Below are positions 1 to 5,768 of a DNA stretch of 17,883 nucleotides, in pieces; the stretch's first letter is position 1; each line of letters begins with the position of its first letter. The position numbers and the translations under genes are program-made. Source of the stretch: Verrucomicrobiota bacterium. Its GTDB lineage: Bacteria; Verrucomicrobiota; Verrucomicrobiae; Limisphaerales; UBA11358. The stretch spans positions 1 through 17,883 of the forward strand of contig JACZKP010000028.1 in the NCBI GenBank assembly GCA_014860005.1, in the 5' to 3' direction. The notes below the pieces were generated by a model that searched no databases, was not told the DNA's origin, and saw only the letters and a list, made by a program, of their open reading frames with translations.

Positions 1-39
1 GCCGGAACAGCCACCGCCGAGGATTACCACATCAGGCAA
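1..39 (-). CDS. N-terminal start of a probable FAD/NAD(P)-binding protein, cut by the window edge
   Basis: Reading leftward from a TTG at 39-37, the frame gives LPDVVILGGGCSG up to the window edge. A hydrophobic beta strand followed by GGGCSG fits the GxGxxG dinucleotide-binding loop at the N-terminus of many FAD-dependent oxidoreductases. The frame is open back to a TGA at 108-106 and contains no ATG, so the start is TTG at 39, TTG at 96 or GTG at 30; none has a well-placed Shine-Dalgarno sequence. Only about 13 codons are visible, so the substrate and subfamily cannot be told. The call rests on the motif alone, and chance similarity is possible. Confidence 0.42.
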   Translation of the reverse strand, partial: MPDVVILGGGCSG

Positions 40-142
40 ACTGGTCGAATGAGCCTCTGTAGTGCAGACCTTTTTGATCGCTGGATTGGATGCCAACCAC
101 TTGCGTCATCATTCCACCCTGAATAGCGGAAGTCGGGTTAGC

Positions 143-160
143 GTAGCGCAGATTGCCCAT
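143..160. repeat. Possible decayed half-copy of the VGNLRY-type palindromic repeat
   Basis: The plus strand reads GTAGCGCAGATTGCCCAT, close to the left end of the compound palindrome at 12968 (GTAGCGCGGATTTCCAAT). On the minus strand both translate with the same GNLRY string. No partner arm is visible nearby, so this would be a single degenerate arm. The rest of the 40-255 spacer shows no convincing gene, RNA or terminator. Confidence 0.25.
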
Positions 161-255
161 TCGAGGGCGTTGCGGATCGGATGATTCATCCAGGAGATCG
201 TGCCACGATTTGGATTCTGTCACCGATCAAGCCGCCGCGGTCATGGACGAGGCGG

Positions 256-630
256 TCAGCGCGTCCGTGGCGGTCGCTCCGGCAAATCTCCGCCCACCGA
301 GAAGGATGCGGGCAAGCGCGCGTAAAGGTCGTGCCGGTGGGCGCGCAACCGGGCCGCCAACCAGTGCCGCATGAACGCCCACAACCAATCCCGGCCCGCG
401 TCCCCGTTCTGGTGCAGCAACCGCCGAAACTGGGCGTTCCGGTGATAGGCCATTTGCGCCCGGACGGCGAGCCGGCGCACCCAGGCGCGCGGCAGTTCCG
501 TCTGCAAATAAACCGTCGCTTCCTCCCACACGGTTTCCGCCACGGCGCGGGGTACAATCGGCGTGTCATTGTGGATGCGACGACGCGGTGGACCCGCAAT
601 GCGACCGTGAATCATGTCATCGGTGATCAT
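256..630 (-). CDS. Small basic hypothetical protein (about 124 aa)
   Basis: I do not recognise this family. The start at 630 is well supported: a strong Shine-Dalgarno AAGGAG (complement of 638-643) lies about seven bases upstream of ATG, and the frame runs to a stop at 256. The protein is rich in arginine and tryptophan, with a central stretch (around residues 30-105) that looks like a folded helical domain: TVYLQTELPRAWVRRLAVR, then DWLWAFMRHWLAARLRA, then DLYARLPASFSVGGDLP. There is no signal peptide and no clear membrane segment. It lies 85 bp downstream of the DUF4926-type gene on the same strand, so it may be read from the same transcript, but it has its own strong ribosome site. Its function is unknown; reality as a gene is likely from the ribosome site and protein-like composition. 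Confidence 0.6.
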   Translation of the reverse strand: MITDDMIHGRIAGPPRRRIHNDTPIVPRAVAETVWEEATVYLQTELPRAWVRRLAVRAQMAYHRNAQFRRLLHQNGDAGRDWLWAFMRHWLAARLRAHRHDLYARLPASFSVGGDLPERPPRTR

Positions 631-637
631 GGCGTTT

Positions 638-643
638 CTCCTT
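638..643 (-). promoter_or_regulatory. Strong Shine-Dalgarno site deciding the start at 630
   Basis: The minus strand reads AAGGAG, then AAACGCC before ATG, an almost ideal anti-Shine-Dalgarno match and spacing. Many genes in this window lack any such site, so its presence fixes this start among several upstream in-frame alternatives. Confidence 0.6.
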
Positions 644-715
644 CGGTTCTGTATGGTGGGGGTTCTTCCTTGCCGAGGCCGTGCTGCTGCGCGGAATCTC
701 GCGACAGCCAGCCGC

Positions 716-946
716 CTACACCGCTTCCAATTCGCGGACATGACTGATGTCCCGTTGACCGACCGGCCGCAAACCCGCCGCTCCGACTGTTGCCACCGCC
801 ACCGTTCGACCGGCGAGGGTCACGAATTCAATCTCGTAGGCAACGCCGTTTTGGTGGATGTGAACCACCGTGCCGACATCACCTGCCTCCAAACCCTCTT
901 CGGGAAGGCTTTTCGTCAGCACCACGCAATCGTGTTCTTTAATCAT
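716..946 (-). CDS. DUF4926-type small protein
   Basis: This 76-residue protein begins MIKEHDCVVLTKSLPEEGL and continues with GDVGTVVHIHQNGVAYEIEF, the pattern I know from DUF4926 proteins: a short, mostly beta, SH3-like fold of unknown function. The ATG at 946 shares an ATGA overlap with the stop of the upstream DUF6883-type gene, so translation is probably coupled, and a GGAGG ribosome site (complement of 954-958) sits seven bases before the start. The length fits the family. DUF4926 genes are, to my memory, often next to DUF6883 genes, and the two may form a functional pair, perhaps toxin and partner; this is inference. The last residues (after about residue 62) diverge from the consensus I recall. 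Confidence 0.75.
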   Translation of the reverse strand: MIKEHDCVVLTKSLPEEGLEAGDVGTVVHIHQNGVAYEIEFVTLAGRTVAVATVGAAGLRPVGQRDISHVRELEAV

Positions 947-1287
947 AATTCAGCCTCCAAAGGATACGCACTGATCAGACGCGGTGCAACCGCCCCCTGA
1001 TCCATTTGCCATACCGTTCGCACGCGCGGACACCGACTGCTGGGCGAGTTCAAGTCGCCTTCCACGACATAGCGCGGCCCAAAGCCAGTCTCCTGCGTGT
1101 TTGCCACCTCGTTGATGCGACCATGTTCCCGCAACGCTTCCGCCAGCCGCTCCCATTCCTCAAGCCGAAAACGCAACCCGACGAAGAAGCGCGCTTTGCT
1201 CGCCCCAAACCGGTGCGCCGGGTTAAGCAGATAATCCTCAATCTCCTCGCGCTCAACCACGAGTTTGTCGGGGTTAGGTAGTCTCAT
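943..1287 (-). CDS. DUF6883-type protein
   Basis: This protein of 114 residues starts MRLPNPDKLVVEREEIEDYL, followed by LLNPAHRFGASKARFF, a layout I associate with DUF6883: an N-terminal LPN motif, a helical YLL.P.H..G..KA.FF segment and a C-terminal beta part ending in RLISAYP. The function is not established; related domains also occur, as I recall, at the ends of large secreted toxins, so a nuclease-like or toxin-like role is possible but unproven. It starts inside the stop of the restriction-modification gene (ATGA at 1284-1287), with GGAAGG about nine bases upstream, and ends in the start of the DUF4926-type gene by a second ATGA overlap. That tight linkage says the three proteins are made together. 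Confidence 0.72.
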   Translation of the reverse strand: MRLPNPDKLVVEREEIEDYLLNPAHRFGASKARFFVGLRFRLEEWERLAEALREHGRINEVANTQETGFGPRYVVEGDLNSPSSRCPRVRTVWQMDQGAVAPRLISAYPLEAEL

Positions 1288-4200
1288 GCGGCTTTGCCTT
1301 CCACAATCTTGATCTCGTCCTCGGTCAGGCCGTAGAGATCATAAACGAGGCGGTCAATCTGCGTGTCCGTGGCGGCGATCTGGCGTTCCAGCGCGGTGCG
1401 CTCTTGCGGCGTCCGCACGGCGGCCAATTGCTTGTGCAATTCCAGCATCTGTTCCACCAGCTTCACGATCCGGTCGTGCAAGGCTTTATCAGATTTTCCA
1501 TCCCAATCCGGAAGCGGAAGTTCGCGAGTTTGTTGAATGATGATTTTCGGAAAATCATCTCGTCGAGCAACACTGTTGAAGTTCACGAAATACCAAGACA
1601 AGAGCCGGCTGTTAAGGATACCAAGGAGGAACTGTAAAGATGGCGCGGATTGGACTTCAGGATTTGGGATAAGGCTCTGAACTGACTGATTGGTCAGAAA
1701 TGTCTCTCCAGTGAATACACCTTGAAGGCGAAGCTTCCTGCTCAAGACTTGCCGAAGCATTATTCGAGGCGCGGAGAAATACTCGAAAGGTTTGGATGCC
1801 TCAACCTCCGCTTCGTAACTGACAAATCCTTTTTCACCGTGCTCCAAGTTGAACCGTTGCAGCACACCGGTGAACGCAAACTTGGGGTTCACAAGACCGC
1901 TCTTGGTCGGTTGTGGCGCGAACACCTCCATTCCACGCTTCACGAATACGAAGTCGCCAAGTGTCCGCGGTTGCTGCCTTACCTTCTCCAATATTTTGGT
2001 CTCGGCGCGCGAGCAAGTGATCAAAAACTCAATGTGCCGACTCCCCAGCCAGTCTCGATAGTATGCTGCTTTCTCGAACTGAGCAAAATCTGCCACCGAG
2101 CCAATCTTGAATTTGGATGGAAACACGAACAGTTGTACCACATCTGATTTTTCACGCTCAGGCTTCGGCACGCGTTGAGCCGTAATGACAACTGTGTCGA
2201 TATAGGCTTTGAAAATGTCGAATGGCAGCGAAACAAAGCTCAATGGCTTGAAACTCTCGATAAAGAGGTTGCGCAGTGGCTTCGCGGATGGTGCTGACAC
2301 CCAACCCGAAGGAATGATCATTCCCAGCAGGCCTTGATTGCGGATTAGTTGATGTCCGCGCTCGACGAACAACAAGAACGTATCGAGAGAGTTTGCCGGG
2401 CTACGGTATTTCGCTCGGAAGTAGATGGCTTCAAATTCGCCCGCAAATGCACCGTAAGGCGGATTCCCAATCACCGCGTCGAAGCCGCCACCACCTTCAC
2501 CTTGTAGCAGCCGACGTGAGGAGGCTCTATCTTTACCGGTCGGATCAGTTTGAGCCTCCTCACGTCGGCTGCTACGGAAAATCTCCGGGAACTCCGCCCG
2601 CCAGTCGAAGACGTTGATGCGGTATTTCTCGTCGTCGGTGAGCTGGAATAGCATTGGCTGGTGGGGCGAGGCTCCTGACGAGCCGCCGCCCGCCTTGCCA
2701 TTCAACGCCCCGGCTCGCGAGGACGCTCGCCCCACCGGCGCATAAAAATCCGGGCCGATGAGCGAGTTGCCGCACTTGATGTTGTCGCCCAGATCGGGCA
2801 ACGCGCGTTCCGCGAAGAGCCGGAAGATGGTCTGGAGCGTCTGGCCGGTTTCGCCTTCGAGCACCTTTAGCAGCAGCGAGAGTTTGGTGACCTCGACGGC
2901 CTGCGAATCAATGTCCACGCCGTAGATGTTGGCGAGCAGGATGCGCTTGCGCTCGGCAATGGTGAGTTTCCAGCCCTTGCCGGTCTGCACCAGCACGGGG
3001 CGGTTGCCCTTGGCGAACTTCACCGGGTCGTTGGCGAGATAGAATTGCAGATGCCAGTCGAGCAGGAATTGATACGCGCCGATGAGAAATGAGCCGCTGC
3101 CGCAGGCGGGATCGAGGATGCGGAGCTTCGACACCCGTTCGAGAATTCGAGCGGCTTCACGCGAACTAACCGTAGGTGGGAAAGTGGGTGAGTGAGCAGG
3201 TGGGAAGGGTTGTAGCGGAGTGCTTTTCCCACTTTCCCACTCACCCACTTTCTCACTTTCTCGCGATTCAGTCAGAGCCTCCTCACGTTGTCTCCTGCAT
3301 TGATCGAGGAGTTTCCCCACCGTCTGGCGGACGATGTAGTCCACGATGTAGGTGGGCGTGTAATAAACCCCGCCGGCTTTTTTCACCTCGGGTTTGTCAT
3401 CCACCACGGCGCGATGGCCGTCGGTCAGCCGGATGACTTTGCCAAGGAACTGCTCATAGACCTGCCCGAGGATGTCCGCGCTGAGGACGGAGAATTCGTA
3501 CGGGCTGTCGGGATAATACAAATCCCGCAGGAGACTGCGCAGGAGCTTGTCATCTATGTCGAGTTCCAGCGTGAGTTCGTCCGGCGCTTCGTGGCGGCCC
3601 GGCTCTTTCTTGAAATGAAACAGGCCGGAATTGTAGCGGTCGTCTGCCTGCTCAAAGAGTTTCGCGAGGCGCGGATAGATGCGGTCGCCATTGACGAGGG
3701 CGCGCAGCCGTCCGTAATCCTCGATGCCGCGATCTTCGCAGATGCGCAGGAAGATGATGCGATCAATGATGCGCTGGACGGCGAAATTGAGTTCGCGCTG
3801 GGTAAGCCGGGCGTTGCGCAGGGCAAGATTCTGCGCCAGTTCCTTGCGCCAGCCTTCGATGGTTTCGAGGAAGGCGGCATCCACTTCGGTCGTGCCGCGC
3901 TTGGCCCTGGTGGATTCGGCAAATTTGTCGAACGCGCCCTTGAGCACGGCCTCGCGGGAGAAACGTTCGTAAATCCAGTCCCACTTCTCCGCGTAGTCGC
4001 GGAACGTGCAGTAGAAAATACGGGCCGCACTGGCGGAATCATTCTTGTGCGGTTTGACGCGGCCATCATAGACGGCGAATTCCTCGAAGTCCGAGAGGAT
4101 GCTCAACGGCAACTTGGCCGACCACGCATAACGGCGAAGTTGGTAGGCGGATGCGGGTTCGTCCTTGATGGCGACGCTTGGCTTCTTGGCCTCCAGAAAA

Positions 4201-4460
4201 TACTTCCGCGTGCCACCAATGCGGAAGCAGTAGTCGGGAGCTTTCGTCGCGCCGGCGACGCGGATTTGGTCTTCGTGAATGACGTCCTTGTAGGCTTCGG
4301 CAAAGCCCTGGACGTTATCCATGTCCCAACCGAGCGCCTTGAAGAACGGGTCGAGGAATTCGCGGCGGACCTGGGTCTCGTTGTATTGGCCGGATTGGTA
4401 CGCGTCGAACTGTTGTTCAAAGCGGGCGACGAGGTCGAGGATGACTTGAGGCGCACTCAT
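1284..4460 (-). CDS. Single-chain type II (IIG/Eco57I-like) restriction-modification enzyme with in-frame palindromic inserts
   Basis: A single 1058-residue chain carries nuclease, adenine methyltransferase and target recognition. N-terminal region: PD at residues 75-76 and FLEAK at 88-92 form a PD-(D/E)xK nuclease core of the HsdR_N kind. The middle has the helical spacer, then GGVYYTPTYIVDYIV (363-377, motif X region), DPACGSGSFLIG (450-461, motif I, AdoMet binding) and NPPYG (666-670, motif IV, an N6-adenine catalytic motif). The C-terminal third resembles TaqI-type specificity domains. Stretches at about 387-431, 575-602 and 629-653 are foreign: they are translated palindromic elements that do not belong to the family and leave the frame intact. 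Start ATG at 4460 follows purM by 8 bp with GGTGGT upstream. The recognition sequence cannot be read. No nonsense or frameshift is seen, so the gene may be active. Confidence 0.88.
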   Translation of the reverse strand: MSAPQVILDLVARFEQQFDAYQSGQYNETQVRREFLDPFFKALGWDMDNVQGFAEAYKDVIHEDQIRVAGATKAPDYCFRIGGTRKYFLEAKKPSVAIKDEPASAYQLRRYAWSAKLPLSILSDFEEFAVYDGRVKPHKNDSASAARIFYCTFRDYAEKWDWIYERFSREAVLKGAFDKFAESTRAKRGTTEVDAAFLETIEGWRKELAQNLALRNARLTQRELNFAVQRIIDRIIFLRICEDRGIEDYGRLRALVNGDRIYPRLAKLFEQADDRYNSGLFHFKKEPGRHEAPDELTLELDIDDKLLRSLLRDLYYPDSPYEFSVLSADILGQVYEQFLGKVIRLTDGHRAVVDDKPEVKKAGGVYYTPTYIVDYIVRQTVGKLLDQCRRQREEALTESRESEKVGEWESGKSTPLQPFPPAHSPTFPPTVSSREAARILERVSKLRILDPACGSGSFLIGAYQFLLDWHLQFYLANDPVKFAKGNRPVLVQTGKGWKLTIAERKRILLANIYGVDIDSQAVEVTKLSLLLKVLEGETGQTLQTIFRLFAERALPDLGDNIKCGNSLIGPDFYAPVGRASSRAGALNGKAGGGSSGASPHQPMLFQLTDDEKYRINVFDWRAEFPEIFRSSRREEAQTDPTGKDRASSRRLLQGEGGGGFDAVIGNPPYGAFAGEFEAIYFRAKYRSPANSLDTFLLFVERGHQLIRNQGLLGMIIPSGWVSAPSAKPLRNLFIESFKPLSFVSLPFDIFKAYIDTVVITAQRVPKPEREKSDVVQLFVFPSKFKIGSVADFAQFEKAAYYRDWLGSRHIEFLITCSRAETKILEKVRQQPRTLGDFVFVKRGMEVFAPQPTKSGLVNPKFAFTGVLQRFNLEHGEKGFVSYEAEVEASKPFEYFSAPRIMLRQVLSRKLRLQGVFTGETFLTNQSVQSLIPNPEVQSAPSLQFLLGILNSRLLSWYFVNFNSVARRDDFPKIIIQQTRELPLPDWDGKSDKALHDRIVKLVEQMLELHKQLAAVRTPQERTALERQIAATDTQIDRLVYDLYGLTEDEIKIVEGKAA
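2504..2575. repeat. 72-bp perfect palindromic element in frame (SSRREEA family)
   Basis: Two perfectly complementary 24-nt arms (2504-2527 and 2552-2575, left arm starting GTAGCAGCCGACGTGAGGAG) flank a 24-nt loop. The total of 72 bp is exactly 24 codons. Read on the coding strand it gives SSRREEAQTDPTGKDRASSR. Removing it joins FPEIF to QGEGGGGFDAVIGNPPYG and leaves a normal methyltransferase segment, so it is an insertion just upstream of the catalytic NPPY motif. Confidence 0.85.
2660..2736. repeat. Palindromic element in frame (GRASSRAG family)
   Basis: Arms of 26 nt at 2660-2685 and 2711-2736 match at 22 of 26 positions when one is reverse-complemented; both begin or end with GGTGGGGCGAG. 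The coding strand reads VGRASSRAGALNGKAGGG and then SSGASPHQP, a low-complexity stretch between LIGPDFYA and MLFQLTDDEK that is foreign to the methyltransferase family. Its sequence is unrelated to the element at 2504. Confidence 0.75.
3178..3254. repeat. Palindromic element in frame (GTGGGTGAGTGG family)
   Basis: Arms of 32 nt at 3178-3209 and 3223-3254 match at 26 of 32 positions when one is reverse-complemented, sharing GAAAGTGGGTGAGTG. They are purine-rich on one strand and built from near-repeats of GTGGGAAA. The coding strand gives EKVGEWESGKSTPLQPFPPA then HSPTFPPT, inserted upstream of motif I of the methyltransferase. It is a third sequence family, different from those at 2504 and 2660. 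Confidence 0.7.
3275..3287. repeat. Core of a half-copy of the SSRREEA element
   Basis: The 13-nt core GAGCCTCCTCACG is identical to part of the right arm of the 72-bp element at 2504-2575, and on the coding strand it is followed, after two changed bases, by the same ACTGA. The coding strand reads CRRQREEALTES, echoing SSRREEAQTD. No second arm is present; it abuts the element at 3178-3254, so the two may have arrived one next to the other. Confidence 0.55.
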
Positions 4461-4468
4461 GTCTGACG

Positions 4469-5575
4469 CTACACCACCCGCGCCTCACCCCTGCCTTTCA
4501 CCACTTCGCCGATGAGCCAGGCTTTGTGCTTTTGCCCGCGGATGAATTTCAATACGGCATCCGCCTGGTCCGTGGCCACGATGGCCACCATGCCGATGCC
4601 CATATTGAAGACTTGATACAATTCCTCGTCCGGCACGCCGCTCTGCTGTTCGATGATCTGGAAGATGGGCAGCATGTCCCATGAGCCTTTCTTGATGATG
4701 ACGTCGAGCGTCTTCGGCAGCACACGCGGGAGATTATCCACGAAACCGCCGCCAGTGATGTGCGCGAAAGCCTTGAGCGTAGGACGGGCGTCGCGCCTGT
4801 CTCTGACTTTTCCTACTGAAGATGGAGACAGGCGCGACGCCTGTCCTACGTTGAACTTCGCAATAAGTTGCTGCACCAGCGGGCCGTAACTGATGTGTTC
4901 TTTCAACAACTCCTCGCCAATCGTTCCTTTCAATCCTGGCACGCGGCTCGATGGCTTCAGTTTAAGTTGCTCGAAGAAAATCTTGCGTCCGAGCGAATAG
5001 CCATTCGTGTGCAGGCCGCTGGAGGCAATGCCAATCACCCGATCCCCTGCCCTAACGGTCTTCTGACCGTTGAGCATTTTTGATTTCTCCACGATTCCCA
5101 CGATGGTGCCGCTCACGTCGTATTCGCCCTCCTGGTAGAAGCCGGGCATTTGCGCGGTTTCGCCGCCGATGAGCGCGCAGTTGTTTTCCGAACAGGCGCG
5201 GGCAAATCCCTTGATGATTTCGGTGAAGACGTGCGGCTGAAGTTTGCCCGTGCCCAGATAATCCAGAAAGAACAGCGGCTCGGCGCCCAGCACCGCGATG
5301 TCATTGACGCAATGGTTCACGAGGTCCGCACCGATGGTGTCGTGCTTGTCCATCATGAAGGCAATCTTGAGTTTGGTGCCCACGCCATCCACGCTGCTCA
5401 CCAGAATCGGCTCGCGATATTTCTTGAGGTCGAGCCGGAAGAGGCCGCCGAAACCGCCGACCTTCCCCAGCACTTCGCGACGATGCGTGCTGGCGAGCAA
5501 TTGCGGAAGCGTGGCTTTGACCTTGTTCCCCAGATCAATGTCCACACCGGCGCGCGCGTAAGCTTTCTGTTTCAT
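4469..5575 (-). CDS. purM: Phosphoribosylformylglycinamidine cyclo-ligase (AIR synthetase)
   Basis: PurM closes the imidazole ring in purine synthesis, converting FGAM and ATP to AIR in the cytoplasm. The 368-residue chain starts MKQKAYARAGVDIDLGN and carries PILVSSVDGVGTKLK, HCVNDIAVLGAEPLFFLDY, ALIGGETAQMPGFY, SSGLHTNGYSLGR and AHITGGGFVDNLPR, all hallmark motifs. The family is usually about 345 long; the excess of 24 residues (VGQASRLSPSSVGKV, then RDRRDARPT) is the translation of a palindromic element at 4778-4850. Without it the chain reads LIAKFNLKAFAHITGGGF, matching the normal spacing. Start ATG at 5575 has no good Shine-Dalgarno. The restriction-modification gene begins 8 bp after its stop. 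Upstream, 5576-5768 holds no gene and may hold the promoter, though I see no convincing -35/-10 pair. Confidence 0.96.
   Translation of the reverse strand: MKQKAYARAGVDIDLGNKVKATLPQLLASTHRREVLGKVGGFGGLFRLDLKKYREPILVSSVDGVGTKLKIAFMMDKHDTIGADLVNHCVNDIAVLGAEPLFFLDYLGTGKLQPHVFTEIIKGFARACSENNCALIGGETAQMPGFYQEGEYDVSGTIVGIVEKSKMLNGQKTVRAGDRVIGIASSGLHTNGYSLGRKIFFEQLKLKPSSRVPGLKGTIGEELLKEHISYGPLVQQLIAKFNVGQASRLSPSSVGKVRDRRDARPTLKAFAHITGGGFVDNLPRVLPKTLDVIIKKGSWDMLPIFQIIEQQSGVPDEELYQVFNMGIGMVAIVATDQADAVLKFIRGQKHKAWLIGEVVKGRGEARVV
4778..4850. repeat. Palindromic element in frame in purM (VGQASRLSP family)
   Basis: Arms of 26 nt at 4778-4803 and 4825-4850 match at 25 of 26 positions when one is reverse-complemented (start CGTAGGACGGGCGTCGCGCC), around a 21-nt loop. 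In purM it codes for 24 extra residues directly before the conserved AHITGGG segment. TTGA occurs on both sides (4773-4776 and 4851-4854), which might be a target duplication but is too short to be sure. Confidence 0.82.
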
Positions 5576-5768
5576 GGCGCGGGGAGTAAAACGGGAACGA
5601 GCCGTTCAAGCCAGTTGAAAAAAGCAGGCGCCGTCGAAGTAAGGCAAATCGTACTGAAACACGAAGCACGCACTACCAGACGAGACCGACAATTAAACCA
5701 GACGCAGCGGGCGCGGAGGTTTGCGATATTTGCGGGATTGTTTGAGCCTCGATTAAGTTCTCATCGCC

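Noticed and set aside
3288..4466. Plus-strand open frame of 392 codons
   Set aside because: It is antisense to the restriction-modification gene, whose motifs (PD-ExK, DPACGSG) are clear; the long frame reflects GC-rich codon use on the other strand.
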